A stretch of 59,811 nt of DNA from Deltaproteobacteria bacterium (GCA_013152945.1 JAADFL010000108.1:1-59811); one strand, 5' to 3'; counted from the stretch's first letter, positions 49,763 through 58,194 are shown. Program-made: numbers and translations. Notes: generated from the sequence alone by a model not told the origin.

Positions 49763-50677
49763 TTATTTCGGTTCTACTGACAATACCATCATGTCTTGGT
49801 CGATATCAGATCTGGAAATCAGCATGGCCTGATCGATGAAATCCCGTTTCATATTCAGCAGGAGATGTGCAATGCCCGCGCTTGGATTGTCGATTTCATC
49901 CAGTGAGCACGGTCCGTTGCATGCCTTGTGATCTCGCAGGATTCGTGCATTATTTTTTTTGATGAGGCTGTTTTCGAATTCCCGCCTCTGCGACTGATTC
50001 CTGGGCTTGAAATGATGTATCCCGGCTATCTTTGCGAGCACGGGTAAATCTTTTGCAGTAGACAACCAAAGAGCTCCGCACAGGTCGAGTGACGAATGAG
50101 CGGGCTCGGCCCACTTGGTCGATATGGCTTCGTCGCCTGCAACGAGCAAAACATTTCTTTCACCGCAGGCAAGCCTGGAGACGGCGTCGAGCAGGCCGTA
50201 TTCGAACGTGAGGTTTCCCCTGGCAATTGTGTTGGAGGCAAACTTTCGGTCTGTGGCTATTGCAAAGTACCCCGTAGGTGCGTTGTACACTGAATTCTGA
50301 AAATCACTTGGTGAAATTCTATGCCTCTTACCCAGGAGGTCGGCCATTATCTTGCCCACTACATTGATCTCGCCATTAGAAGTTGCAAAGCATAAAGGGG
50401 CTTGCTCGTCCTTGATATCAAGCCTTTCCATGCACCTCGAAACAGTGCGCATGAACATCCTGGAAAGCATTGTAAGTCGTCTTTGCATCCAGCCCGGGGC
50501 GTGTTTCATGAAAGGAATTCCGCCCAGGACCGAATCTTGCACCGGCTTGAGTACCAGTTCGTCCTGGTCCAGTTCGTACAGGACATGCCCCTTGCGCATG
50601 CACATGGAGACGGACGATATATTAACCTCGAGGTTTGATTCAGGGCCGGCCGGAACAGTTGAAACAGGGCTTTTCAT
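49763..50677 (-). CDS. Beta-ketoacyl synthase chain-length-factor-like protein (ApeC type)
   Basis: A 304-residue protein of the Ketoacyl-synt_2 type. The block FATSNGEINVVGKIMADLL, DFQNSVYNAPTGYFAIATDR and VLLVAGDEAI corresponds to the half-size KS homologue found in aryl-polyene loci. The catalytic Cys loop of active KS is absent (around NLTFEYGLLDAVSRLACG), so it likely acts as the chain-length-factor half of a heterodimer with the neighbour KS. The start TGATG overlaps the KS stop, so subunits are made in fixed ratio. The end of the gene lies 18 bp before the dehydratase. Confidence 0.8.
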   Translation of the reverse strand: MKSPVSTVPAGPESNLEVNISSVSMCMRKGHVLYELDQDELVLKPVQDSVLGGIPFMKHAPGWMQRRLTMLSRMFMRTVSRCMERLDIKDEQAPLCFATSNGEINVVGKIMADLLGKRHRISPSDFQNSVYNAPTGYFAIATDRKFASNTIARGNLTFEYGLLDAVSRLACGERNVLLVAGDEAISTKWAEPAHSSLDLCGALWLSTAKDLPVLAKIAGIHHFKPRNQSQRREFENSLIKKNNARILRDHKACNGPCSLDEIDNPSAGIAHLLLNMKRDFIDQAMLISRSDIDQDMMVLSVEPK

Positions 50678-51867
50678 CAGGCTCTACCTATAATAATCGA
50701 GGTATTGTTTCCACCGAAGCCGAACGAGTTGGACATTACGAGACTATTCTTGTCGATTGCCGTAGGTTCATCCAATATTTCGATGTCCATTTCCGGGTCG
50801 AGCCTTTCAAGGCCCGTGTTATTGGGAGCGAAACCGCGTTCAAGGGAGATGATGCACAAGACCGTCTCGAATGCCGAGGACGCACCCAGCAGGTGCCCGG
50901 ACATTCCCTTGGTCGAGCTGCACTTTGTCTTGTTTCCGAAAAGCCTGTTTATGGCCGTTGCCTCCGCCGCGTCGTTTAAAATGGTTCCCGTGCCGTGAAG
51001 GTTGATGTACCCGATGTCTTCGGCTGTGACTCCTGCTCTCGCAAGGGCCGCCGCCATGGCTGTCTCTGCCCCGAGTCCACTTGGGTCCGGTGCCGTCATG
51101 TGGTGTGCGTCGAGGCTCGATCCGTATCCTGCAATGAATGCTCCTTGGCCCTTGTCTTGTCCATAGACTCGCTCCATGATTAATACTGCTGCGCCTTCTC
51201 CCAGGTTCATGCCTTTCCTGAAAGCATCGAATGGCCTGCACGGTTCCGGATCAATGACGCGCAAGGATTTGAAACCCATCAGCGTGGTCCTGGCCAGGGC
51301 CTCGAATCCACCGACGACCGCTGCATCGCAAATGCCCGAGTAAATCAGGTTGCATGCAGTGATAATTGCATTGCCGGAAGAAGAGCATGCAGTGGAGCAT
51401 GTCATGGAAGGACCGTCAAAACCAAAGGCCTTGGAGATGAAAGAGGCCACGGAGCCGACCGGAATGGTTGACCTGTAATCGAAATCCCCAAGATCAAGGC
51501 CACCAAGTATCTTGTCTTCCAGGTCCCTGAATCCGGAGCTTGTAGTTCCTGTAACAACGGCGATTCGACTGCTTTCGTGCCTGGATTTCAGATCCCTTAC
51601 CTGCACGGACAGGGATTCAAGGCAGGATGCAGCCAATCGGTTGCACCTGGTGTCGTAATCTTTGAAGGTTGGAGGCAGTTTTGTCAATTCATTCCTGACC
51701 GGGCCGATCGGGCAACCTGCATAATCAGCCAGGGGATGATCCTTGGTGAGGCACGTGACGCCTCTTTCGAGGCTGTGAAGAGTCTCTTGGTTTCCAATAC
51801 CAAGGCTGCTTATGGTCTGAAAGGACGTAACAGCCACCTTGGACCTAAGCTGGTTTCCGTATTTCAT
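50677..51867 (-). CDS. Beta-ketoacyl-ACP synthase (FabF/ApeO type)
   Basis: A 396-residue condensing enzyme with the complete Cys-His-His site: C161 (SMTCSTACSSSG), H291 (NLHGTGTILND) and H325 (STKGMSGHLLGASS), plus K320. The C-terminal NSFGFGGNNTSIII is standard. A weak GAGG-type site stands before the ATG. It is the first gene of the minus-strand arm, followed by its CLF-like partner and a dehydratase. Chain elongation by malonyl-ACP is the family reaction. No ACP, ketoreductase or loading ligase lies nearby, so these must come from elsewhere in the genome. Confidence 0.9.
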   Translation of the reverse strand: MKYGNQLRSKVAVTSFQTISSLGIGNQETLHSLERGVTCLTKDHPLADYAGCPIGPVRNELTKLPPTFKDYDTRCNRLAASCLESLSVQVRDLKSRHESSRIAVVTGTTSSGFRDLEDKILGGLDLGDFDYRSTIPVGSVASFISKAFGFDGPSMTCSTACSSSGNAIITACNLIYSGICDAAVVGGFEALARTTLMGFKSLRVIDPEPCRPFDAFRKGMNLGEGAAVLIMERVYGQDKGQGAFIAGYGSSLDAHHMTAPDPSGLGAETAMAAALARAGVTAEDIGYINLHGTGTILNDAAEATAINRLFGNKTKCSSTKGMSGHLLGASSAFETVLCIISLERGFAPNNTGLERLDPEMDIEILDEPTAIDKNSLVMSNSFGFGGNNTSIIIGRA

Positions 51868-52092
51868 GCAGTGTAATACCTCAAGACTATGGCCGAAAGA
51901 GGCTCAACAACGAAGTAATACCTCCAGGTATTTCCGGGAGGAGCAACGTGTCCAGGCGTTTCGAGAACCAGTGGGATGTGGAAAATATTATTGGCAGCGG
52001 TTCCGGCATTTTCGATTCCTCCCTATCGCGCCCGTGACCGGACAAAATATTGATAAAGAAACTACTAGGTTGATAAAAAAGTTTCAATCCTG

Positions 52093-52165
52093 CCCACCCG
52101 ACTCCCGGCCCTCCCCACCCAGGTTGATTTTCAGGGTACCTAAAATATGCTGTTATTTCATGAAG
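52093..52165 (-). repeat. Family A repeat with G4 motif
   Basis: The plus strand has CCC-A-CCC-GACT-CCC-GG-CCC-T-CCCC-A-CCC, then AGGTTGATTTTCAGGGTACC and TAAAATATGCTGTTATTTC. The last part aligns with the AAAAACTTGCTGTTGAATTTTC flank of the copy at 20074-20145, so the element extends beyond the G-rich core. Confidence 0.75.
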
Positions 52166-52168
52166 TAG

Positions 52169-52188
52169 GGGCGGTTCGCGAACCGCCC
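52169..52188. repeat. 20-bp perfect palindrome, family C-like
   Basis: GGGCGGTTCGCGAACCGCCC is a perfect inverted repeat preceded by GTAG, as GTAGGGGC is in both family C copies. It would form a 10-bp cruciform arm or a strong RNA hairpin. There is no T-run. Confidence 0.75.
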
Positions 52189-52277
52189 ATGCGAGATCCA
52201 ATCCTAATAATTTGTATTTTTTCACCCGGACCAGGCCGGCTTTCCTTCACACTCCCCCCTTTTGTCCCACTGTCCCG

Positions 52278-52398
52278 CAGAGCGGGCGAGGGGGACTATT
52301 TGGCACCAACGATTCCAGGGGCGTTGCCTCTGGCTATTTTATTTCGCCCCTTTGGGGCTTTTTGGGAATTGTTGCTGACATTTTAATTCGGCTATCAC
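52278..52398. repeat. Family B dispersed repeat, copy 2
   Basis: The core GCAGAGCGGGCGAGGGGGA, GATTCCAGGGGCGTTGCC and, at the end, TGACATTTTAATTCGGCTA repeats the thiE-thiL gap (13905-14056) in the same orientation. Between these blocks lies an extra terminator-like hairpin not present in copy 1. Confidence 0.8.
52346..52363. terminator. Intrinsic terminator-like hairpin in repeat B
   Basis: GCCCC-TTT-GGGGC followed by TTTTT. In reverse it is GCCCC-AAA-GGGGC followed by an A/T-rich stretch. It is far from the KS gene start and upstream of the thioredoxin promoter, so it may insulate that promoter. Confidence 0.45.
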
Positions 52399-52415
52399 GT
52401 TCTTTGCTTGGAAGC

Positions 52416-52444
52416 TTGACTTGCAATTTGAATGCATGTATCAA
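52416..52444 (+). promoter_or_regulatory. Candidate promoter of the thioredoxin-like gene
   Basis: TTGACT, 17-nt spacer and TATCAA, about 110 bp before the ATG and just after repeat B. Consensus fit is moderate. Confidence 0.35.
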
Positions 52445-52551
52445 AAACCCAGGAATTCCAAGGAATTCCGATATGATTGGTTGCCTTTTGGTGACTGTTG
52501 TCGATTTTAGCGAAACTGTGGCGATGCATCGATGAATGTGGAGTGTGAAAG

Positions 52552-53268
52552 ATGTCGAAGAAAGCAAAAAAGCAAAAACAAAGGCCTTCAGGATCCCGTA
52601 CCCGTGCGAAAAAGCAGCATGCTCGCGCAAGGGGAAAGCGAACCCATTCTGTCCAGACTCCTTTGAAGAAAACAGGAGATCTCTATCACATTCATTCTCA
52701 ATCCGGGTTGAATTCTCTCTTGAATTCAGGAAGGCCGACACTTGTCGATTTTTGGGCCCCATGGTGTGCTCCATGCCTTCGCATGGGACCGGTTTTCGAA
52801 AAGGTGGCAGCCCGTTACGGCAACCGGATCAATTTCGCAAAGCTTAATACAGAGGCTCTGCCCAAGTTGGGTTCACGCTTCGGCGTCAGGAGTATTCCCA
52901 CTATTATCGCTTTTTCAGGAAGAAACGAGGCAAAGAGAGAAATAGGTGTTATGAATGAACGCAGAATGAGACGTTTTGCCGAGAGCATCTTGCCTGAAGA
53001 AGGAGAGGAAGTAGTGGAAGAAGACGCGACTGAAGAGGAAGAGCCGGAAAGCACTGTTGAAAATATTTCCAAGGAGGATCAGCCGGTCACTACTTTGGTC
53101 GATGGTAAAAATGGCGAAAGCCATGATCCAGGGACAGGACAAGATCCTGCAATGACACCAGCGGATATCGAAAAGTCTGAAGCAAGTATCGACATCGATA
53201 GTCATGGTTCAAAGGGTTTTGTGCAACGGATCAAACGGATTTTCGGCCGGGGGAAAAAAACTGTCTGA
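52552..53268 (+). CDS. Thioredoxin-domain protein with basic N-tail and acidic C-tail
   Basis: A 238-residue cytoplasmic protein. TGGAG is upstream of the ATG. Residues 1-40 are Lys/Arg-rich, with repeated KKAKKQKQ-like and RTRAKK motifs that resemble nucleic-acid-binding tails. Residues about 45-150 are a thioredoxin domain with WAPWCAPC (Cys 72 and 75) and the cis-Pro loop RSIPTIIAFSG. The remaining 85 residues are acidic (EEGEEVVEEDATEEEEPES) and then end in a basic RIKRIFGRGKK. Normal thioredoxins are about 108 residues, so both tails are extra. It may be targeted to nucleic acid or ribosomes, an inference from charge only. It is probably monocistronic. Confidence 0.82.
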   Translation: MSKKAKKQKQRPSGSRTRAKKQHARARGKRTHSVQTPLKKTGDLYHIHSQSGLNSLLNSGRPTLVDFWAPWCAPCLRMGPVFEKVAARYGNRINFAKLNTEALPKLGSRFGVRSIPTIIAFSGRNEAKREIGVMNERRMRRFAESILPEEGEEVVEEDATEEEEPESTVENISKEDQPVTTLVDGKNGESHDPGTGQDPAMTPADIEKSEASIDIDSHGSKGFVQRIKRIFGRGKKTV

Positions 53269-53454
53269 CATTTAATATTCCAATAATTCCATTCGCCCGG
53301 GATATGTGCTTGGATTTCACCCGGAAAAAGCTCGTCAATACACCAGGGCCTCATTATATCGAATGATTCCCGGCACTTGCTCTTGAGTCATTCTTGATGC
53401 CCGGCTCAAGGCAGCGAGATATTGTTTGCATGCACCTTGCTTTGCCGCCTTTCA

Positions 53455-53484
53455 TTGACACTCGAGTCGAGGCTTTGCTATATC
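53455..53484 (+). promoter_or_regulatory. Candidate promoter of the acyl-CoA operon
   Basis: A perfect TTGACA, 18-nt spacer and TATATC. The gap contains CTCGAGTCGAG between the boxes, a short direct/inverted repeat that could bind a regulator. It lies about 70 bp before the enoyl-CoA hydratase ATG. Confidence 0.5.
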
Positions 53485-53555
53485 CTTAAGGCCGTTAGAA
53501 CAATATGATTTCCTGCGGTGTTCGGTAAAGAGTGGATTCAACCGGAGGTGATTTC

Positions 53556-54353
53556 ATGAAAGAATTGTCATATGAGAACCTGATAGTGGAAATCGATGAA
53601 AAAGTGGCAGTCGTGTCTTTCAACAGGCCCAAGGCACTCAATGCATTGAATCCTCCAATGCTCGAGGAACTCGTGGATTGCCTGCAGACTTTGGAAGCAA
53701 AAGAAGACATTCGGGCGGTCATACTCACAGGGGCGGGAGAGAAGGCGTTTGTTGCCGGGGCCGATATCAAGGCAATGGCGGAATTTACGCCTCTTGATGC
53801 AAAGAAATTTTCCGGTTACGGCCAGCACCTGATGCATTTCATCGAGGACATGAGTAAGCCTGTTATAGCTGCGGTGAACGGATTCGCCCTCGGGGGCGGA
53901 ACAGAGATCGCACTTGCGTGCGATTTTATCTACGCAAGTGAAAAGGCATGGTTCGGGCAGCCGGAGATCAATCTCGGGGTCATCCCGGGCTTTGGAGGGA
54001 CACAAAGGCTCTCAAGGGCTTGCGGCAAGGCAAGGGCAATTGAACTCTGTCTTACCGGCGACAGGATAAAGGCTGAAGAGGCATTGCGTTTAGGCTTGGT
54101 CAACCGGGTGGTTCCCCACGAGGAACTGCTCGATGCGGCCAAGGCGGTTGCAAGGAAGATTGCGTCAAAGGGAGCGGTCTCGGTGCGGGCTGCAAAGAGA
54201 GCCGTGCACGCGGGTTTCGACACTGATTTGCGAAATGCATGCCGTATTGAGCGTGACGCATTTGCTCTTTGCTTTGCAGCTAAAGATCAGAAAGAGGGTA
54301 TGGCGGCTTTTATGGAGAAAAGAGAGCCGAACTTCACCGATTCATTGGAATAG
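53556..54353 (+). CDS. Enoyl-CoA hydratase (crotonase family)
   Basis: A 265-residue crotonase-fold protein; GGAGGTG lies six bases before the ATG. Oxyanion-hole and active-site stretches are FVAGADIKAM, NGFALGGGTEIALACDF and EINLGVIPGFGGTQRLSR, with both catalytic Glu positions in family-like contexts. It hydrates crotonyl-CoA-type substrates in butyrate or beta-oxidation pathways. An acyl-CoA dehydrogenase starts 56 bp downstream, giving two consecutive steps. No thiolase, hydroxyacyl-CoA dehydrogenase or EtfAB is close. Confidence 0.92.
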   Translation: MKELSYENLIVEIDEKVAVVSFNRPKALNALNPPMLEELVDCLQTLEAKEDIRAVILTGAGEKAFVAGADIKAMAEFTPLDAKKFSGYGQHLMHFIEDMSKPVIAAVNGFALGGGTEIALACDFIYASEKAWFGQPEINLGVIPGFGGTQRLSRACGKARAIELCLTGDRIKAEEALRLGLVNRVVPHEELLDAAKAVARKIASKGAVSVRAAKRAVHAGFDTDLRNACRIERDAFALCFAAKDQKEGMAAFMEKREPNFTDSLE

Positions 54354-54409
54354 GAAGGGTGTGAACAGAGCCCGTTTTTAATTTCCGGCAAAGAGGAGGC
54401 AATCAGACT

Positions 54410-55558
54410 ATGGATTTCGATCTCAGTGAAGAACAAATAATGGTGCGGGATATGGTCAGGCGGTTCGCAGAGGACAAGATAAAGCCCAATGCAGCAAAGT
54501 GGGACAAGGATCATACCTTTCCAAAGGAAGTTATAAGAGAACTGGGAGGTATGGGGTTGATGGGCGTAACCGTGCCCGAAAAATGGGGCGGTGCAGGCAT
54601 GGACTATGTTACCTATGTCTTGGTGGTCAGCGAGTTGTCCAAGGCATGTGCCGGAGTGGGCGTGATCACCTCGGTTAATAATTCTTTGTATTGTTACCCG
54701 GTCATGAAATACGGCAGCGACAAACAAAGGGAACAATTCCTGAAGCCTGTAGCCTCGGGAAAATACGAAGGCTGTTACGGACTGACCGAAGCGGGTGCGG
54801 GTTCGGATCCGGCGGCGCTTCGGACCACAGCGGTATTGGACGGCGATCATTGGATTGTAAACGGCGAAAAGAAGTTCATAACCAACGGGCGGGATGCGAG
54901 GTACATGGTCTTTGCCGCAGTCACGGACAAGGAAAAGGGGTACAAGGGAATCAGCCAGTTCGTGATTGACCTCGAGAACACTCCGGGGTTTTCGGTCGGA
55001 TATGTAGAGGATAAAATGGGTATCAGGGCATCTTCCACGACCGAGATGGTTTTCGATGATGCAAGGGTCCCAAGAGATGCAATCCTCGGTGAACCGGGCA
55101 ACGGCTTCAGGCAAATGCTGGAGACCCTGGATTCCGGTCGAATAGGTATTGGTTCACAGGCTCTTGGAATTGCCAAGGCCTGCCTGGAAGAGGCCATAGA
55201 ATACACAAAAGAGCGCAAACAGTTCGGGAAGCCGATTGCAGCATTCCAGGCCAACCAGTTCAAGTTGGCCGACATGGGGACCAGGATAGATGCTTCGGAA
55301 TTGCTTTTGTTGAGAGCGGCATGGCTCGAGGACAAGGGGCGAAAGTTCGAAAAGGAATCGGCCATGGCAAAGATGTTTGCCAGTGATACTGCAATGAATG
55401 CTGCCATCGAAGGCGTACAGCTCCTTGGAGGTTACGGGTACTGCTCGGAGTACGCAATGGAACGCCACATGAGAGATGCGAAAATAACCCAGATATACGA
55501 GGGAACCAACGAGATCATGAGGCTGGTCATATCGAGAAACCTGCTTGGAGCCAGGTAG
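54410..55558 (+). CDS. Acyl-CoA dehydrogenase (short-chain/butyryl-CoA type)
   Basis: A 382-residue flavoprotein preceded by GAGGAGG. Family signatures are CYGLTEAGAGSDPAALRT, MGIRASSTTEMVFDDARVP and ERKQFGKPIAAFQANQFKLA. The active-site Glu, E364 in QIYEGTNEIMR, is in the butyryl-CoA-dehydrogenase position. It introduces a trans double bond between C2 and C3 of acyl-CoA, passing electrons to an electron-transfer flavoprotein, which is not encoded nearby. It is 3 bp from a gene of unknown function. Confidence 0.95.
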   Translation: MDFDLSEEQIMVRDMVRRFAEDKIKPNAAKWDKDHTFPKEVIRELGGMGLMGVTVPEKWGGAGMDYVTYVLVVSELSKACAGVGVITSVNNSLYCYPVMKYGSDKQREQFLKPVASGKYEGCYGLTEAGAGSDPAALRTTAVLDGDHWIVNGEKKFITNGRDARYMVFAAVTDKEKGYKGISQFVIDLENTPGFSVGYVEDKMGIRASSTTEMVFDDARVPRDAILGEPGNGFRQMLETLDSGRIGIGSQALGIAKACLEEAIEYTKERKQFGKPIAAFQANQFKLADMGTRIDASELLLLRAAWLEDKGRKFEKESAMAKMFASDTAMNAAIEGVQLLGGYGYCSEYAMERHMRDAKITQIYEGTNEIMRLVISRNLLGAR

Positions 55559-55561
55559 AAC

Positions 55562-56254
55562 ATGAGAAAGCTGACGGCATTCAAGGTCAAGGGATTGACC
55601 AGGCACAAGGAAGAGTTTCTTGATGCAATTTCAAAGGGCCAGCTTTCCGAGAAAAAGGGCATGGGTTTCATAGTCCAGGAAGACTCGGTGTTGTTTTCAT
55701 GCAAGTTCGTGGAAAAGGTCGTGGTGAAGGAAGAGGTTTTCGACCTCGTCAAATTGGATTTTCTGCCGGTCAGCAGGGAAACGGTAATGGTTTGTTCTTT
55801 TTTGGTGGATTTAAAAGGTGGGTGGCTTTACATAAATGGCCCCATGTCGAATGCAAAGGCAATGATGACTTATCTCGTGGAAGCGACCGCTAATTCCGTT
55901 TCGTTTGAGCCATGCACGCTCTCGTTGCCGCGGGTGTTCGATATGTTCATAGATAAGTTCGGAGATTTCGAGGTAATTAAGGTGAGGGTGAACAAGATTC
56001 GCCTGAACAAGAACACGGCATTTACCGGAGACTTGTTGCCGCGTGGCTGGAGTAATGACAGGGTAATCGATCTTGCCCAACATTGGCGATCCTTGACTGT
56101 CATGATTGCCGATGGCGAATCAGAAGGAAAGGTTACTGTTACCAGGAATGCAGCCATGAGTCTTCCGGCGGAAATGTGGGCTCTCAATCAGGGCGGATGG
56201 GCGGGATTACTGGCCGGGTTGGTTCGGGCGTCCAAGGATGATGCGCGCCAATAG
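55562..56254 (+). CDS. Unknown protein coupled to the acyl-CoA dehydrogenase
   Basis: A 230-residue soluble protein with no family that I recognise. It starts 3 bp after the dehydrogenase stop and has GGAG and AGG about ten bases upstream, so it is in the same operon. The sequence is mixed alpha/beta with no signal peptide or membrane helix. The N-terminus (MRKLTAFKVKGLTRHKEEFL) and repeated short strands with VFDLVKLDFLPV and FEVIKVRVNKIRLNK stand out, and the C-terminus is Trp- and Gly-rich (EMWALNQGGWAGLLAGL). Codon use looks like the neighbours. It may belong to the pathway, but no reaction can be proposed. Confidence 0.75.
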   Translation: MRKLTAFKVKGLTRHKEEFLDAISKGQLSEKKGMGFIVQEDSVLFSCKFVEKVVVKEEVFDLVKLDFLPVSRETVMVCSFLVDLKGGWLYINGPMSNAKAMMTYLVEATANSVSFEPCTLSLPRVFDMFIDKFGDFEVIKVRVNKIRLNKNTAFTGDLLPRGWSNDRVIDLAQHWRSLTVMIADGESEGKVTVTRNAAMSLPAEMWALNQGGWAGLLAGLVRASKDDARQ

Positions 56255-56348
56255 GAGAAAGGGTGGGAAGCAGGGGCTGTAGAGGGAGAAACGGGATAAC
56301 CACTACCTTGATTCAGCGGCTCGAATGTCGCTTTCAGGAGTATGGGCA

Positions 56349-57761
56349 ATGAAAAGATTCATCTTGGTAGTATCTTTGCTTGCACTTGTGCCGATTCATG
56401 CCGCAGCGGACAGCGGAGAGGCGATTTTCGCAAGGCTTCCTGAATTGAAGCTGCCGGAACTTTCGCCGGATATCATTGCCATGGGAGATCAGTTGACCTT
56501 CTTCCTGGCGGACATAAACCTGGCTTCGAACACAAATGACAATCAATCTTCTTCTGAACTGGCCGGAGCAGCGCGTAACGGCGGTGATGATGTTTACTTC
56601 AATGCCGGTTTGAAGGCCTTGTTCGACAGTTACAGGGAGTATTCGTCCTACGCCTACAGGTTGACCGGAATTGCGGGATTCAAGACTACTGTTCAGGACA
56701 GTAATTATGACCTTCAGCCTTCAATCCTGTTATCACCCAGGTTCAAGTATTACTTTGTCCAGGAGCCGGCTTTTTTTCTGCATGGTCTGCTGGATTTGAA
56801 TTACAGAACATACAAGATGAAAGGCATTGATGCGATAAACACCCTTGGTCTGCGGGCCGGTGTTGGCTCCGGTTACGGCCGGGTCTTCGACATCGGTCCG
56901 AGGCAGAGACTGATAGCAATGGAAAAGGCATTACTGAAGGCTCGTGCCATTGAAGACGAGATACCTTCCGAGACAGGAGACAAGATTTTGCTTCAATTAT
57001 ACATGTTGCGCAACGAGCTTGGTTATTACAAGCAATTGGCGTACACGCTGAAGCAATTGGCTGCGGATGGTTTGTTGGCCGAGGAAGTGGACTTCGAGCT
57101 GGCTTACAAGTTGTTGCAGATCCTGCGTGATCCTTCTTTTAATTCACGGAGGGAGGGCCTTCAATTTTGGATCGATTTTGCAATGTATGACGAGTTCCTT
57201 GAAGAAAAGGTGTTGTCCCTGGGCCTTGTCGGATACCTTGAATATGCCGCCCCGATATCGGAAGAGAGCCAAGTCGAAGTCAATGCAGACTTGGGCACCG
57301 GGTTCTACAATGCAGAGCACTGGCGTCTTGGCTTGGATGTCTTGTCCGAGAATTACATGCACAACAGTGTGAGCGATCCCATAGGGACCTTTTACTATGG
57401 AGGATTGTTGGACCTGGAATCCGTAAACGGGGATGCCGGCAAGGTCGGTTATTTGGCGGCAGGCCTCATAGGTTATGCAAACAGGTTTACCAGGAACCTG
57501 GAACTCGGCATAGATTTCCTGGTTGGCGTGGGTTCGGCCTGCATGGCCTTGAATCCCGGAGATGGCGTCGGAAGCGGACCATTCGGTTTGCCTGAACGTT
57601 GGTTCGAAAGAACCATGCCTACGGGAAGTGTGGACACGAGGACCCTGGATCCGGCACAGCCCGGTTATTATACGCAGAATTCTTCTGATCCTGGATTAGT
57701 GCTTCTGCTAAGGGCGGGATTCAATTTTGGTCTGGGCAGAGGGAACTTCGTCATTTACTAG
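56349..57761 (+). CDS. Outer-membrane beta-barrel protein, unknown
   Basis: A 470-residue exported protein. AGGAG lies nine bases before the ATG; a signal peptide (FILVVSLLALVPIHAAA) is cleaved after ADS-type residues. The N-terminal part and the end alternate polar and hydrophobic residues with aromatic ends (YFNAGLKALFDSYREYSSY, FFLHGLLDLNYRTY, LLLLRAGFNFGLGRGNFVIY), as in a barrel with a final aromatic residue. Residues about 190-290 form a helical insert (AMEKALLKARAIEDEI...EEVDFELAYKLLQIL). It has no recognised family. A small Cys-rich lipoprotein gene follows 22 bp downstream and may be its partner. Confidence 0.6.
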   Translation: MKRFILVVSLLALVPIHAAADSGEAIFARLPELKLPELSPDIIAMGDQLTFFLADINLASNTNDNQSSSELAGAARNGGDDVYFNAGLKALFDSYREYSSYAYRLTGIAGFKTTVQDSNYDLQPSILLSPRFKYYFVQEPAFFLHGLLDLNYRTYKMKGIDAINTLGLRAGVGSGYGRVFDIGPRQRLIAMEKALLKARAIEDEIPSETGDKILLQLYMLRNELGYYKQLAYTLKQLAADGLLAEEVDFELAYKLLQILRDPSFNSRREGLQFWIDFAMYDEFLEEKVLSLGLVGYLEYAAPISEESQVEVNADLGTGFYNAEHWRLGLDVLSENYMHNSVSDPIGTFYYGGLLDLESVNGDAGKVGYLAAGLIGYANRFTRNLELGIDFLVGVGSACMALNPGDGVGSGPFGLPERWFERTMPTGSVDTRTLDPAQPGYYTQNSSDPGLVLLLRAGFNFGLGRGNFVIY

Positions 57762-57783
57762 GGTAAAGAAGGGGAGATGCACG

Positions 57784-58194
57784 ATGTCGAATAAAAATGA
57801 AATAACACTTACGGCAAGCCTGGCGGCGGGACTCCTGATCTTATTTTATGGACTTGGGTGTGGAAATGACTATTCGAATGGGTACTGGCATGATCCAAGG
57901 GATGATTCAAGCTTCCAGGACTGGCAGGAGCCGGTAGAGCAGGCAAAACCAAAAGTGGTATCCAACTTATGCAAGACTGCCTGTTCGGAGGTGGAACAGT
58001 GCTGGGACAATGATTCCAGACTTGCCGACACTGAGAAACAGATGACAAAGTTTCCCATTCCAAAAGGGCGTTGTGAAGAACTATGCAGTAATGGCCTGCT
58101 CAAGAACTTTGTGTGGACCTGTCTCGGCAATACGCTGCAAAAAGAAAGCAATCCCAAGTATTGCGAAAACAAGGATCTTTGTTTCAGCGACTAA
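57784..58194 (+). CDS. Small Cys-rich lipoprotein
   Basis: A 136-residue protein with GGGGAG before the ATG. A hydrophobic N-terminus ends in FYGLGCGND, a good lipobox. The mature part has eight cysteines in the pattern CKTAC...C...C(EEL)C...C...C...C, so four disulfides are likely. Acidic and Asp/Trp-rich residues (WHDPRDDSSFQDWQEP) follow the lipid anchor. No family is recognised. It closely follows the barrel gene and precedes a palindrome-rich gap. It is plausibly an outer-membrane surface lipoprotein. Confidence 0.7.
   Translation: MSNKNEITLTASLAAGLLILFYGLGCGNDYSNGYWHDPRDDSSFQDWQEPVEQAKPKVVSNLCKTACSEVEQCWDNDSRLADTEKQMTKFPIPKGRCEELCSNGLLKNFVWTCLGNTLQKESNPKYCENKDLCFSD

Larger units (their letters stand above)
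51868..52551. other. Repeat-rich intergenic region
   Basis: I see no gene in this 684-bp gap. It holds a family A element with G4 motif (52093-52165), a 20-bp perfect palindrome beginning like family C (52169-52188), a family B copy (52278-52398) containing a terminator-like hairpin, and a likely promoter of the thioredoxin gene near 52416. Open frames inside it translate the repeats. Confidence 0.7.

Noticed and set aside
52147-52386. 79-codon open frame between KS and thioredoxin genes
   Set aside because: It translates the palindrome and repeat B. The plausible-looking peptide is a by-product of the repeat.
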